Counted from the first letter of the stretch, positions 1 through 8,100 are shown. The stretch is DNA of 47,725 nt from Deinococcus multiflagellatus (GCF_020166415.1 NZ_JAIQXV010000027.1:1-47725); one strand, 5' to 3'. Made by a program: numbers and translations. The notes: generated from the letters alone by a model not told the origin.

Positions 1-2
1 CC

Positions 3-68
3 CAGGGCACTTTGCCTGAAGTGCCTCTTGGAGAGGTCGTGGACACAGTGGCCACTCCAAACCAGTGA
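3..68 (+). CDS. Possible C-terminal tail of a gene cut by the window edge
   Basis: Frame 3 is open from the first base and ends with TGA at 66-68, giving a 21-residue tail (LPEVPLGEVVDT...). The composition is protein-like, but the fragment is too short to identify. Another frame is also open here, so the call is weak. Confidence 0.25.
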   Translation, partial: QGTLPEVPLGEVVDTVATPNQ

Positions 69-114
69 ACGCCGGAGCGGGGAGGGTCTGGCCAGCTTCA
101 ACCGCCGGAGCAAG

Positions 115-140
115 TCACCCTCCGCTTCGGCAGAGGGTTT
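115..140 (+). promoter_or_regulatory. Leader hairpin, TCACC family
   Basis: ACCCTC (117-122) pairs with GAGGGT (133-138) across a 10-base loop and is followed by TTT. The 5' arm begins TCACCC, like several other leader hairpins in the first 17 kb. It lies about 37 bases before the next start codon. Confidence 0.5.
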
Positions 141-176
141 TGAGCGCCGTATGACCAGAATGTTCAAGGTGCCGGC

Positions 177-788
177 ATGGTAGTGCTCGAAACCGTCTGC
201 TTAACTGACCACGGCGTTCGCATGACGCAGCGTCTGCTCTCTGCCGCCCTGACGATGGCTGAGCGCTCTGCGCTGCTTGATCACGCGGCCGAGGCAGTCA
301 GTGAACCGGAACAAAACGTAGGCCTCGTCTTTGAAGCCGAAGCCCATTTCACCCGGCGCCTTGTGGTCGGCGCCCAGGATCGCCTGGGAACCGACCTCGT
401 GGTGATCGGCATTCGCCCTGCGCGGCAGGCTGATTACGTTCGTGAACTTGCCCCTGCCCTCCAGGCGCTCGCCGCTCTGGGTGAGGCGGAAGTGACCATG
501 ACGGCGTGGCACACCGCTGGTCGGTATCTGGACGCCGGCAGTCTCCAGGCGCTTGGCCTGTCCGAAACGTTTGCACAGACCATCCACTTGGTGTCGCTGC
601 CGTACGCGCCCATGACGATTCAGGCGCAGCAGGCAGCCGAGCTGATCAGGGCAGAGTATGACCTGCCCTTGAAAAACCTCCGGGCGACACCTGAAGAGCC
701 GCACGGGCCGACCCAGGATGTCGGCCCGTGCGAAGAACAGAAGACAGGTTGCCCGCCGGACGTGGTGGCCCCGATCAGGAGGACATGA
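177..788 (+). CDS. Hypothetical protein (203 aa)
   Basis: I do not recognise this protein. It is an acidic, Ala/Leu/Glu-rich soluble protein with no membrane segment and no obvious catalytic motif. Start 177 has AAGG eight bases upstream; the ATG at 222 (MTQRLLSAAL) is an alternative. The polar C-terminal 30 residues (PEEPHGPTQDVG...) look disordered. The 3' end overlaps the convergent gene 775-1107 by 14 bases. A long antisense frame covers it, but that frame is Arg/Pro/Cys-rich, like a shadow. Confidence 0.6.
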   Translation: MVVLETVCLTDHGVRMTQRLLSAALTMAERSALLDHAAEAVSEPEQNVGLVFEAEAHFTRRLVVGAQDRLGTDLVVIGIRPARQADYVRELAPALQALAALGEAEVTMTAWHTAGRYLDAGSLQALGLSETFAQTIHLVSLPYAPMTIQAQQAAELIRAEYDLPLKNLRATPEEPHGPTQDVGPCEEQKTGCPPDVVAPIRRT

Positions 789-1107
789 ACTCCACCGGCC
801 CGAAGGACAGCGTGGCGTGGGCATTGAGTTTCGCGAGAATGGGCGCCCGCTCAGGCGAAACGCTGGCCAGGGCGTCAATCTGCGCTTGCACCCAGGCCAG
901 AGACACCTCGGCCAGAGGCCCAATCTCTACCATGAACCGCTGACCCTTGGGGCCGAAACCATCAAGGACGGACGCCTTGACGCCCAGGGCGACGGAACCT
1001 GGAGGAGTGGGCAGATGCTCCAGAGCGGAGGAGAGCGCGTCGACCAGATCATTCTGGTACAGCGGGTGGGTGGAACCAACAGAGAATTGAACAAATTGAG
1101 TGGGCAT
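775..1107 (-). CDS. Hypothetical protein (110 aa)
   Basis: A small soluble protein starting MPTQFVQFSVGSTHPLYQ. I chose 1107 because AGGAGGG lies 5-11 bases upstream; the ATG at 1137 has no such site. The alternating hydrophobic pattern (RFMVEIGPLAEVSLAWVQ) suggests a compact alpha/beta fold. No family is recognised. It converges on and overlaps the preceding gene by 14 bases. The terminator of the upstream minus-strand gene lies 50-80 bases before this start, so it probably has its own promoter within 1108-1157. Confidence 0.65.
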   Translation of the reverse strand: MPTQFVQFSVGSTHPLYQNDLVDALSSALEHLPTPPGSVALGVKASVLDGFGPKGQRFMVEIGPLAEVSLAWVQAQIDALASVSPERAPILAKLNAHATLSFGPVEFMSS

Positions 1108-1157
1108 AAAACCCTCCTTTGCCGACCAGTTTGGCAAAGACGTCGGAGCTGCACAGT

Positions 1158-1190
1158 CAAAAAAACTTCAGCCCGAGGTGGCGCTGAAGT
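1158..1190 (-). terminator. Intrinsic terminator of the 1230-2054 gene
   Basis: On the minus strand the stem ACTTCAGC/GCTGAAGT (1190-1183 and 1172-1165) is followed directly by seven T. This is the most canonical terminator in the window. Confidence 0.85.
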
Positions 1191-1229
1191 ATTGAAATGT
1201 GCGGTATCGCACGTGGTGGGACTGATGCT

Positions 1230-2054
1230 TCAGATGGCAGTGCCGTCGGCGAACGACGGGGTCATGCGAAACGACAGGGTCTGACCGATGGCAGGCAGGG
1301 GCCACGCGTCCTCATGGAGGTCGTGGACGGAGCAGGAAAACACCACGGTGCCGTCTGGGCGCATCCATAAGTGGGCCCGCTCAGGCTGGGGTTCGTGGCC
1401 TTGCCGGTCCGCCAGGTACAGCCGGACATACTCGAATGGACTGCCCGCATGGTGCTCAATCTGCGGAGAGGCCACCACTACACCCCGGCCATGACTGATA
1501 CTGGTGACGTACTCAATGCGTGCCAGGAAATCCAGAGGGTGCTGCCACTCATGCACGGCCAACTTCTGCCGCAGGACGTGCATTGCTTGCAGCAAAGCCC
1601 GCGAGGAGAAACCCGAATCAGGATGACGCTCGTGGAACGCCTGCACCGCTTCACCTCGCCCCTGTAGCAACCGCTCCACCAGTTCCTCTGGACTGGCGTC
1701 TGGTGCCTGGGCGAGCAGATCTGCCAGGACCGTGGTATAGAGGCCCCGCCAGTTGTCCCAGGGCGAGAGCAGTGCCCGGACGCGCTCAGGAACCCTCAAA
1801 CCGCTGGCCATCAAGATGTGCTGCGCCCGGATAGGGGCAAGTTCTACGCCGTAACCACGAGCAAACCGCTGAAGCATAGGCGTCATCCTTTCTAAAGACT
1901 GCGGCGTCAGGGTAGGCTGATCCCCCAAGACGTTTGAATTACGGAAGCCGCACAGCTGGGCCAGGAGTGAATACACATGGCCACGCTTGAACTCTGGGCT
2001 GTGACGGCCAAGCTGCGTCAGCAACGACGTCGCGACGGCTCTTCTCTCTAACAT
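1230..2054 (-). CDS. Hypothetical protein with N-terminal GFRNSN-type module
   Basis: A 274-residue soluble protein. Residues about 8-45 (LLTQLGRHSPEFKRGHVYSL then LLAQLCGFRNSNVLG) form a short helical module that recurs in three other proteins of this window (5822-7522, 8112-8885, 13434-14372). It resembles the small N-terminal domain seen in plasmid-borne proteins often annotated as glyoxalase superfamily. The C-terminal 100 residues contain beta-rich stretches (GRGVVVASPQIEHH, DGTVVFSCSVHDL) and no recognised catalytic motif. The start has the SD AAAGGAG at good spacing. A CCTTTC/GAAAGG stem on the transcript overlaps that SD. Confidence 0.75.
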   Translation of the reverse strand: MLERRAVATSLLTQLGRHSPEFKRGHVYSLLAQLCGFRNSNVLGDQPTLTPQSLERMTPMLQRFARGYGVELAPIRAQHILMASGLRVPERVRALLSPWDNWRGLYTTVLADLLAQAPDASPEELVERLLQGRGEAVQAFHERHPDSGFSSRALLQAMHVLRQKLAVHEWQHPLDFLARIEYVTSISHGRGVVVASPQIEHHAGSPFEYVRLYLADRQGHEPQPERAHLWMRPDGTVVFSCSVHDLHEDAWPLPAIGQTLSFRMTPSFADGTAI

Positions 2055-2296
2055 CTCGTCTCCTTTCTCAGAGGCTTGAAAGGTCCCCGTTGTTTCAGCC
2101 CTCCATCAGGATGACGAAACAGAACATCTCTTCACTGCTGCGATTTACCGTTATTTCAGGGGACGGACAGGCCCGCAAAGCCACGGCCAGTATGGTCTGT
2201 TGGCTGCACGGTTGGGGGTAAGTGTCATCACGTTTGCGAGAAGATGCGCTGGCCTAGGATGAGTCGTTTTCTGGAGTCAGTCGTTGAAGGGAGGAG

Positions 2297-2324
2297 CGTC
2301 ACCGCAGGCACGCCTGCGGTGACG
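2297..2324 (+). promoter_or_regulatory. Leader hairpin, 13-bp perfect stem
   Basis: CGTCACCGCAGGC (2297-2309) and GCCTGCGGTGACG (2312-2324) are perfect inverted copies separated by 2 bases. The element ends 8 bases before the ATG at 2333. Its base contains TCACC/GGTGA, shared with other leader hairpins of this block. The rest of the 2055-2332 gap holds the upstream region of the minus-strand gene and no other gene. Confidence 0.7.
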
Positions 2325-2332
2325 GCACAGGC

Positions 2333-2797
2333 ATGTCGCTTGTTACACCAAACCTGGCCCGTCCGCCCGTCGCACTCCGGCGCATTGCTCCCACGTCACA
2401 GGTGGCCCCCGCCTTGCCGTCTGCGCGTCCTGTAGCGCCATTAGGGCTCCTGTTCGCCCATTTGGCCCATTTGGGTGATCCAGACGGTGCACAGTTGGAG
2501 TGCAGCGTCCGCTCCGGCACACTGCTGGGGGGACCTTTCACGCCGTTGACGCCCCGGCGCCGCGGTTACCGCGCGCTTTCAGACGAGGAACTTGCTTCCG
2601 CTCACCTGGTCTTCTTGCGCCAGGCTTACCGGACTTGCCCCAAGGCCAAGCAGATTCTCGATGAGCTGGCATTCTCATATGCTTTCAGGCCGAACCGAAT
2701 TGCCATCATCGGCGACGCCACGGTCGTCACCCGCAACGTCATGATTGCCGTCGAGGCCCTCGCAGCGAAACTGACACAGGCGAAAAACACGTCATAG
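2333..2797 (+). CDS. Hypothetical protein (154 aa)
   Basis: The first 60 residues are Pro/Ala/Leu-rich and may be disordered. The C-terminal half (DEELASAHLVFLRQAYRTCP to AVEALAAKLTQAKNTS) reads as an alpha/beta domain. No family is recognised. The ATG lies immediately after the 13-bp stem at 2297-2324, so that stem would form in the ribosome-binding region of the message. A stop precedes gene 2865 by 67 bases, and that gap contains a plausible separate promoter. Confidence 0.6.
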   Translation: MSLVTPNLARPPVALRRIAPTSQVAPALPSARPVAPLGLLFAHLAHLGDPDGAQLECSVRSGTLLGGPFTPLTPRRRGYRALSDEELASAHLVFLRQAYRTCPKAKQILDELAFSYAFRPNRIAIIGDATVVTRNVMIAVEALAAKLTQAKNTS

Positions 2798-2844
2798 GCG
2801 AAATTCATCGCACACTTTCCGTATTTGGCGTATTCTCTAACCAT

Positions 2845-2861
2845 TCACCCGAAGGAGGTGA
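2845..2861 (+). promoter_or_regulatory. SD-sequestering hairpin before 2865
   Basis: TCACC (2845-2849) can pair with GGTGA (2857-2861), leaving CGAAGGA in the loop. The strong SD AAGGAGGTGA is therefore half in the loop and half in the stem, directly before the GTG start at 2865. TCACC is also part of the 16S anti-SD sequence. Confidence 0.5.
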
Positions 2862-2864
2862 GTC

Positions 2865-3218
2865 GTGACCACTCAGGCTCTCGGGCAAGTGTTGCTGGTC
2901 GTCTGGCATCACGGGCCTCTCCCTGAACAAGAATTCTCAGCTCTACTGCCTGATCTTCCGTTCGCTACAGTGTCGACCGCGCTGACGGTGCTGATCCATG
3001 AGGGCCTGGTGGAGTCGTGCGTGGATCACAGCGGCACACTCTACGGTCCGGCGGTCATGTGTGATGAGGACGTGGCCCAGCGGGCCTACGCGGCATACAC
3101 CGGGGCACACAGTTGCTCGTCCTGCGGATGTACGGAGGCTTGGCCTTGCCTTGAGGGCTGCTGGTGGGTGACGCCTGCCCGCTGTAGTGCCTGCAGCGAA
3201 ACTGGGATGGTGGCATGA
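2865..3218 (+). CDS. Winged-helix-like protein with a C-terminal zinc-binding CGCT module
   Basis: A 117-residue protein with GTG start and SD GAAGGAGGTGA. Residues 1-65 look like a small winged helix (QVLLVVWHHGPLPEQEFSAL, then ATVSTALTVLIHEGLVES), the layout of MarR/BlaI-type reader domains. Residues 83-112 carry CxxCGCTEAWPC...GCWWV...CSAC, a Cys-rich module I know from phage and plasmid proteins (CGCT...C..GC.WV....CSAC), probably binding zinc. The stop overlaps the next ATG (ATGA), so the two are translationally coupled. Likely a DNA-binding accessory protein. Confidence 0.7.
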   Translation: MTTQALGQVLLVVWHHGPLPEQEFSALLPDLPFATVSTALTVLIHEGLVESCVDHSGTLYGPAVMCDEDVAQRAYAAYTGAHSCSSCGCTEAWPCLEGCWWVTPARCSACSETGMVA

Positions 3219-3388
3219 CCGCGCTCCCGCACCTCAGTCAGTTGTCAGACGAAGAGTGGGCGCAGTACGTGGAGACGGCTCGCCGCCGCTTACGGTCATG
3301 GCAGGAAGCTCGCGCTGGGACACTCACAGAAGCCGCTGCTGGATCAGGCTCTGGCCCTCGCCAGTCAGGCCAGTGTTCACCGCTGTAA
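3215..3388 (+). CDS. Short coupled ORF, possibly the 5' part of a frameshifted gene
   Basis: ATG overlaps the previous stop by four bases. The 57-residue product begins MTALPHLSQLSDEEWAQYVE and soon becomes low complexity (EAAAGSGSGPRQSG). From about 3298 another + frame reads plausibly as protein (KLALGHSQKPLLDQALALAS, then SVHRCKCKDASGRAHLDCW) with a CxC pair and an HxxC-like pair, and it stays open past 3500. A one-base indel near 3290-3310 would join the halves. Either this is a genuinely short protein or a recently broken gene. Confidence 0.5.
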   Translation: MTALPHLSQLSDEEWAQYVETARRRLRSWQEARAGTLTEAAAGSGSGPRQSGQCSPL

Positions 3389-3502
3389 ATGCAAAGACGC
3401 GAGTGGCCGGGCACATCTAGACTGCTGGCGCTCTCAGCCAATCTGTTCCCTTCGTCCCAGAATGCCCGCTTCGGCAGGAGGCGTCCGGGCGAAGAACTGC
3501 TT

Positions 3503-3525
3503 TCACCCCGCAGTCGCGGGGTTGA
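3503..3525 (+). promoter_or_regulatory. Leader hairpin, TCACC family
   Basis: ACCCCGC (3505-3511) pairs with GCGGGGT (3516-3522) across the tetraloop AGTC. The 5' flank is TTCACC. It lies 22 bases before the exonuclease start, with AAGGATG between them. Confidence 0.7.
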
Positions 3526-3546
3526 GGGAATTAAGGATGATGCCCT

Positions 3547-4173
3547 ATGACGCAGACTGAGCAACCCGCCACTCCAGCCTACCCGCAGCCCAGCGCCGAA
3601 ACGACCGCCAAAACCCAGGCGGCCGCCTTCGCCCAGTTCCGCGCCTGGGCCACGGACCCCCGCGCCCTCGTGCTTGATACCGAAACCACTGGCCTTAAGG
3701 GCCAGGCTTGGGAGATCGCTGCCGGCCGTCCTGGGCACACCCGGATACTCCTCGACGTGCGCGGCGAGCCTGAAACGCCCTGGACCGAAGGGGCCCTGGC
3801 CATGCAAGCCCCGGACATCCGTGAGCAGCTGCGCGGCCTCCCGCACCTGCGCACACATGTCGCTGAGGTGCTTGAGCTGCTGACCCTTAACACGCCCTTG
3901 GCGTATGTCGAAGCCTTTGACCGGCCCGTCATCGAGCGCACCTTTGATCTACGCGGCCTGCCGGAATTCGGCTGTGTGGCTTTGGCCTACGCTTCGCTCT
4001 TCCCCACGCCACGTTGGAGCACCAGCCGCGGCTTCTGGAAAACTGTCAAGCTCGCGGAAGCCTGTGAGGCTGAGGGGATCGACACCACCCAGGTCCGCGC
4101 GCACAGCGCTGCCGGCGACGCCTGGCTGGCCGGCCAACTGATCCTCGCGGTCGCCCGCCGCGCCCCAGCCTGA
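3547..4173 (+). CDS. DEDD-type 3'-5' exonuclease domain protein
   Basis: A 208-residue protein of the RNase T/DnaQ exonuclease fold. Motif ExoI is at residues 38-43 (LVLDTETTGL, the D-x-E pair). A likely ExoII Asp is in the TPLAYVEAFDRPVIERTFD segment, and the ExoIII-like segment near the C-terminus is RAHSAAGDAWLAGQL (H...D), the DEDDh pattern. Residues 1-30 are a polar Gln/Ala tail. The size fits a stand-alone single-domain nuclease, which could trim DNA or RNA during replication, repair or phage-type metabolism. The substrate cannot be read from sequence. Confidence 0.85.
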   Translation: MTQTEQPATPAYPQPSAETTAKTQAAAFAQFRAWATDPRALVLDTETTGLKGQAWEIAAGRPGHTRILLDVRGEPETPWTEGALAMQAPDIREQLRGLPHLRTHVAEVLELLTLNTPLAYVEAFDRPVIERTFDLRGLPEFGCVALAYASLFPTPRWSTSRGFWKTVKLAEACEAEGIDTTQVRAHSAAGDAWLAGQLILAVARRAPA

Positions 4174-4251
4174 CCAGGCCCCACTGCGCTGGGCCCCAGT
4201 TCCCTCGCCCCAGCGCTGCCTGCCACAGCAGGTGCATTGAGGCACTGTTCA

Positions 4252-4280
4252 CCCTCCACCCGACCTGCGCGGTGGAGGGT
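4252..4280 (+). promoter_or_regulatory. Leader hairpin, TCACC family
   Basis: ACCCTCCACC (4252-4261) is perfectly complementary to GGTGGAGGGT (4271-4280), 10 bp with a 9-base loop; the flank is GTTCACC. A second TTCACCCC lies at 4288, followed by the SD AAGGAG and the ATG at 4310. Confidence 0.75.
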
Positions 4281-4309
4281 TCTGCTGTTCACCCCAAGGA
4301 GCGTCCACC

Positions 4310-4561
4310 ATGCATCACGCTAACCCTGATACACCTGCCATCGGCCGTCCGGCCCCTTGCTGCACCCAGTGCCACCAGCCATCCCGTCGCCCCTTGAACC
4401 AGAGCGGTCAATGCGAGGCGTGTGCCATCACCCAGTTCACTGCGTTTGTGCAACAGCGTCGCCGGGCGCCGCGCACCCAGATCATGGCCGAAAGTCACCG
4501 TCTTGGGCTGAGCCACGCGCAGACCAACCTGGTCATGATGACCGTCCGGATGAACAGGTGA
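4310..4561 (+). CDS. Small zinc-ribbon-like protein (83 aa)
   Basis: Two CxxC pairs (CTQC at residues 18-21 and CEAC at about 35-38) with a basic region between and after them suggest one structural zinc site. The C-terminal half (RRRAPRTQIMAESHRLGLSH) is helical and basic. The SD AAGGAG lies at good distance. Small zinc ribbons of this kind are common in phage and plasmid early regions and often bind nucleic acid, but I cannot assign a family. The long leader hairpin at 4252-4280 precedes it. Confidence 0.65.
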   Translation: MHHANPDTPAIGRPAPCCTQCHQPSRRPLNQSGQCEACAITQFTAFVQQRRRAPRTQIMAESHRLGLSHAQTNLVMMTVRMNR

Positions 4562-4660
4562 GGCCGGGCAAGAAGATTGTCCTGCCTGCTCGCCGGGGCG
4601 AAACGACCCCACACAGATCCAACCGCGCCATTCGCTGAGCGACCTTCTCAACCCACCCTC

Positions 4661-4687
4661 TGGCCCAGGCGTCCGCCGTCTGGGCCA
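4661..4687 (+). promoter_or_regulatory. Leader hairpin before 4711
   Basis: TGGCCCAG (4661-4668) pairs with CTGGGCCA (4680-4687) over an 11-base loop and is followed by ACTCGTTTTC. It lies 23 bases before the ATG at 4711, the same placement as the TCACC hairpins but with a different base sequence. Confidence 0.6.
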
Positions 4688-4710
4688 CACTCGTTTTCAT
4701 TGGAGCCCAG

Positions 4711-5436
4711 ATGACCCTGAATGCTCTCCTGGACCTTGACGTATTCTCCGACGACTTCCCCCAGCCCCTCACCCTCCGGGCCTACCTGCAGCACCTGTTC
4801 ACTGCCCTGCTCAACGACGAGACCTTCAGCGCCAAACGGCCATTTGGCAACGGCGGGTGGAAATTTGACGTGTACGCCACCCTGATCCGTGCGGGCGCCG
4901 TAACCGGCACGCTGGACGCGGACGGCGGCGTCTGCACGGTGGATCTTCCGCAGGCTCAGCAGCGCCTGACTGACCTGGTCGCGCAGCTCCTCCAGTCGTC
5001 GGCGCCGGCAGCCGCACCACCGGGAGCGCCTGCACCCCGTCCACCGTTCATCCAGCCGCCGGAGGACCCCATCGCTGACCCCCGAACAGCGCTCTTCCAG
5101 GCCATCGTTCAGGACGCCCTCGACACGCTCCCGGACCTGCGCGACACCTTGGACGAGACCTTCGCGCAGGTCAATCAGGTCACCGAGCGCCGGAGCGTAC
5201 ACCTGGTCGACACCCGCACGCTGGTCGGGCACTTGAGTACCCCAGGGCCCACCGTCGCGGTGATGTACCCCACCGATGACGACCACCCGAATCCCCTTGA
5301 TCTGCCGACCGTGTCGCATTATTACCTCGTGATGCACGATGAGCGCATCGGGGATGTGCTGCACGTCGCCCGCTTGGAGGGTCAGCCCGCCGAGTTCACC
5401 TTCACGGACGGGATCAGCGACTACCACGCGCTCTAG
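4711..5436 (+). CDS. Hypothetical protein (241 aa)
   Basis: The N-terminal domain (residues 1-95) is globular (YLQHLFTALLNDETFSAKRP). A Pro/Ala linker follows at about 96-118 (PAAAPPGAPAPRPP). The C-terminal domain (about 120-241) contains HLVDTRTLVGHL and VSHYYLVMHDERIGDVLHV. No family is recognised, and there is no signal peptide or membrane segment. GGAG lies eight bases upstream of the ATG. The two-domain layout with a flexible linker suggests a modular accessory protein; function unknown. Confidence 0.65.
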   Translation: MTLNALLDLDVFSDDFPQPLTLRAYLQHLFTALLNDETFSAKRPFGNGGWKFDVYATLIRAGAVTGTLDADGGVCTVDLPQAQQRLTDLVAQLLQSSAPAAAPPGAPAPRPPFIQPPEDPIADPRTALFQAIVQDALDTLPDLRDTLDETFAQVNQVTERRSVHLVDTRTLVGHLSTPGPTVAVMYPTDDDHPNPLDLPTVSHYYLVMHDERIGDVLHVARLEGQPAEFTFTDGISDYHAL

Positions 5437-5821
5437 GCGCTCCCGCTGCTCGTGCAGTTGGCGCCCGCAGCCACCCACCCTTCGAACGCACCGGCTCCTC
5501 AGGGGGTTGACGTTTCCGTGCAGGCGCTTCGGACGGTGCCGGCCAGTTGGGCCGCAGGGCCAATATTCACCTTGCCGGATGGATCCTGTCTACCCGGCGC
5601 CCCGTCTGGGGGCGGCCGCCTGTCCGACTTGACATCGGGCACCGGCCACTGCCTAGACTCTGGGACAGAGTGGGGTTCACTTCCCCCGTGCCGCTGGCAA
5701 TTGGCAAAGGCTGTGCCGCGAAGTGTTGAGTGTCTCTCTTCCTCTCCGGTTCCCTGTTCATGTCCGCAGCGGATTCGGCCAGCCAGCACCTGAATCCCGC
5801 GCTGCGGCAAGGACCCTTTTC
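5437..5821 (+). other. Intergenic region with promoter and leader hairpin for 5822
   Basis: No convincing gene lies in these 385 bases. The best promoter is TTGACA at 5629-5634 with TAGACT at 5654-5659 (19-base spacer). A leader stem follows: CCGCAGCG GATTC (5764-5776) against GAATC and CGCTGCGG (5792-5796, 5800-5807) with a 3-base bulge. Short frames across this stretch lack protein-like composition. Confidence 0.5.
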
Positions 5822-7522
5822 ATGCGCATCCCCGTCACCACGGCCGATCTCCATGGACCGCTGACCCGCTCCGCACGCGGCCTGGCCAAGGCGGCCCAGC
5901 TGCCGCTCGCCACCGCCCAGACCTGGCTGGCCCAGGCCCTGGGGTACCGCGATCTCCACGATCTCCAGCAGGAGGCGCAGCCCACCCTGGACTGGACGGG
6001 TCTGCCGATACACATCCCGCCCGCCCTGCCTGTTACTGACCTGGCCACGGGCGAGCGGGTGCCACCAGACCGCTGGCCCCCGGCTGTAGCTGACCTGCTG
6101 CGCCCGACCTTACCGGCCGGTTGGATCCAGGGGCAGGTGACCTGGGCCCTCTTCCAGCGCACGACCGTCCCGCTGGACCAGGCGCAGCGGTTCGCGCAGG
6201 CCGCTCACCTGGAGAACTTGGCTGTGGCCGCGCTGGACCGCCAGTTAAGGCCGCCTCCGTCTCCCCCTTCCCGCACCGGGTCCCGTTCACTGTTCTACTT
6301 GGACGAGTTGCACAGCGGCATGAACCAGGAACGTCCCCATTCCCTGAGCGAGCGGATGGTGGCCCTGGGCGCACCGGCCCGGCGCTATCAGTTGGGCGCC
6401 GGTGAACAGGTGTACACCTGGGCGCGCCTTCAGCGGGTGCTGGCACAGATACCGGCCTGCGTCACACCCAGCGACGCGGAGCTGCGGCGGCTTATGGCGA
6501 GCGCTTGGGGGCGATTCGGTCAGGACGAGATCTGGTCGGCGCTGCCCTGGTCGGGCGTCTGGCGAGCGGCGCCCTTACAGGCAGAAACAGGCGAGGCCCT
6601 GGGCTGGGTGCTCTGGGCCCCTTCGGTGCGCGGGGTGTGGCCTGGGCTCTTCCCGACAGCAGAGGCCGCCCGGACGGCGCTGCTGTCGGGGACCAGCGTG
6701 GCCGCGTCCGAGGTTGACGAGCGCGTTACGACAGCGGGCACCCTGGCGCTCAACCTGGGGACGCATTGGCAGCAGCGGGTGCCGCTCCTGCGGTGGGATG
6801 GTCAGCAACTGCGGGGCCCCGCGTTCGTGCACGACGGCCTGACCTTGCTCTCGGCGCTGGATGACCGCTGGCGGAGGCTGCCATGGGGTTTGGTGGGCCT
6901 ACCCCAACCGCCGCAGGTGCGGACGCCGCCGGAAGCCCAGGCGGCCCTGGCCGATTATCAGCAGGCCAAGAGGGCGCTGCTGACGCAAGCGCGCCAGGCT
7001 TGGCCAAGGACGGCCACCATCGCCCAACACGCGGCGGCGCTCGCGCAGGGCCGCTGGCCGGACCCGGACCCCTGGGCCTCGGATGAGCGGCCGCTTCCTG
7101 ACGTCGACCTCACCAGCTGCTCCGAGCTGCAGGCCCTGCCCGCCGCCTTTGTGGCGGCCTGCACCCCAGAGAGTGTGGCGTTCGAGATCGACTTTGATGG
7201 GAACGAGGCGCAGGCCGCGCGGGCAGTCGCGCTCCGGGCATTGGAGTGGGCGGTGCTGCAAGACCGGCGCCCCTTGACCGAGAATGACGACATCCTGGGG
7301 GTGGTGATGCTGCTTGAACGGGGCATACCTCTGCGCCTGGCGCGCCGTCTGCTGCACCCGGTCCGCTGGGATGAGTCCCCGTGTCCTGCTCTGGCTGTCG
7401 TGGAGCGGACCGGACCGCCTGTGTCCCTTCAGCCGTCACCTCACCCAGGCTGGCCACTGATGGTGCGGTCCTTCCAGCCGGTTCTGACACAGGTGACGCA
7501 GGGGCTCCCGAAAGAAGGATAG
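5822..7522 (+). CDS. Large hypothetical protein with N-terminal GYRD module (566 aa)
   Basis: The longest unrecognised gene of the block. Start 5822 (MRIPVTTADLHGPL) is preferred over the upstream ATG at 5723 because the module starts here and the extra residues look like a leader. Residues about 10-45 (SARGLAKAAQLPLATAQTW, LAQALGYRDLHDLQ) match the short helical module of three other window proteins. The remainder is soluble, Leu/Trp/Pro-rich and without recognised catalytic motifs. It has a possible promoter (TTGACA/TAGACT) and a bulged leader stem upstream. Function unknown. Confidence 0.7.
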   Translation: MRIPVTTADLHGPLTRSARGLAKAAQLPLATAQTWLAQALGYRDLHDLQQEAQPTLDWTGLPIHIPPALPVTDLATGERVPPDRWPPAVADLLRPTLPAGWIQGQVTWALFQRTTVPLDQAQRFAQAAHLENLAVAALDRQLRPPPSPPSRTGSRSLFYLDELHSGMNQERPHSLSERMVALGAPARRYQLGAGEQVYTWARLQRVLAQIPACVTPSDAELRRLMASAWGRFGQDEIWSALPWSGVWRAAPLQAETGEALGWVLWAPSVRGVWPGLFPTAEAARTALLSGTSVAASEVDERVTTAGTLALNLGTHWQQRVPLLRWDGQQLRGPAFVHDGLTLLSALDDRWRRLPWGLVGLPQPPQVRTPPEAQAALADYQQAKRALLTQARQAWPRTATIAQHAAALAQGRWPDPDPWASDERPLPDVDLTSCSELQALPAAFVAACTPESVAFEIDFDGNEAQAARAVALRALEWAVLQDRRPLTENDDILGVVMLLERGIPLRLARRLLHPVRWDESPCPALAVVERTGPPVSLQPSPHPGWPLMVRSFQPVLTQVTQGLPKEG

Positions 7523-7588
7523 GGTGACCCTGCACGTGGCCACGGCCCCCGCACCATGAGACTGGGAGACCCCGCATCTCGGCACAAG

Positions 7589-7642
7589 CCGGCTCCCTTC
7601 AGGGTCATCGGCGCTGACTTCACGCCTTCTGAAGGGAGCCGG
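7589..7642. repeat. 14-bp perfect inverted repeat
   Basis: CCGGCTCCCTTCAG (7589-7602) and CTGAAGGGAGCCGG (7629-7642), 26-base loop. There is no T tract, so it is not a canonical terminator. Confidence 0.75.
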
Positions 7643-7703
7643 TCGCCAAGTGCGCCGCTTGGACCAGAACACTTCGGGTCAACTCCTACCGGTCAAACAA
7701 CGG

Positions 7704-7738
7704 GCGGGGCGCACAATCTACCTGCGCGCCCCGCCCCA
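7704..7738. repeat. 11-bp perfect GC-rich inverted repeat
   Basis: GGGCGGGGCGC (7704-7714) and GCGCCCCGCCC (7728-7738) with a 13-base loop. It begins 62 bases after the preceding repeat and would make a very stable RNA hairpin on either strand. Confidence 0.75.
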
Positions 7739-8054
7739 TTCGGCGTGACCGCCGCGTCCCCACGCGGCCAGGCACGGGTGCGAGTGTACCAGGGATTCAA
7801 AGAGCCCACTTGTGAAGCTGATGGTGCTGGCCTGGCGGTACCGCCCCTCCAAAGTCTTCAGGGGCTTGCACCTGAACAGCCCTCTCTGAGCCCCAGACGA
7901 CCCAGAAATTGGAGAAGACCTGAGCTGAAGCCCTTGACCGCTTCCCTGGCCCAACCCACAATGAAATCGGCCCTGGTTCGCCGCCTATGCCGCTCGCAGC
8001 CAGCACGTCTGGTCAGGTGAAGCGCGACCCGAGTAATTACCCAGACCACCGCCC

Positions 8055-8100
8055 TCAGACGGGGTTGGGGAATGCGGGACCCTCAACCTCTTTCGTCTGA
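8055..8100 (+). promoter_or_regulatory. Leader stem before 8112
   Basis: TCAGACG (8055-8061) pairs with CGTCTGA (8094-8100); GGTTG (8063-8067) with CAACC (8084-8088) and GGG with CCC extend it inward. The SD AAGGAG and ATG follow immediately. Confidence 0.55.

Noticed and set aside
201..923. 240-residue minus-strand frame opposite the first gene
   Set aside because: Arg/Cys/Gly-rich with no protein pattern; the plus-strand gene and the minus-strand gene at 775-1107 explain the region.
7556..8020. 154-residue plus-strand frame in the gene-free gap
   Set aside because: Pro/Ser/Arg-rich, crosses two long hairpins, no SD and no recognisable fold.
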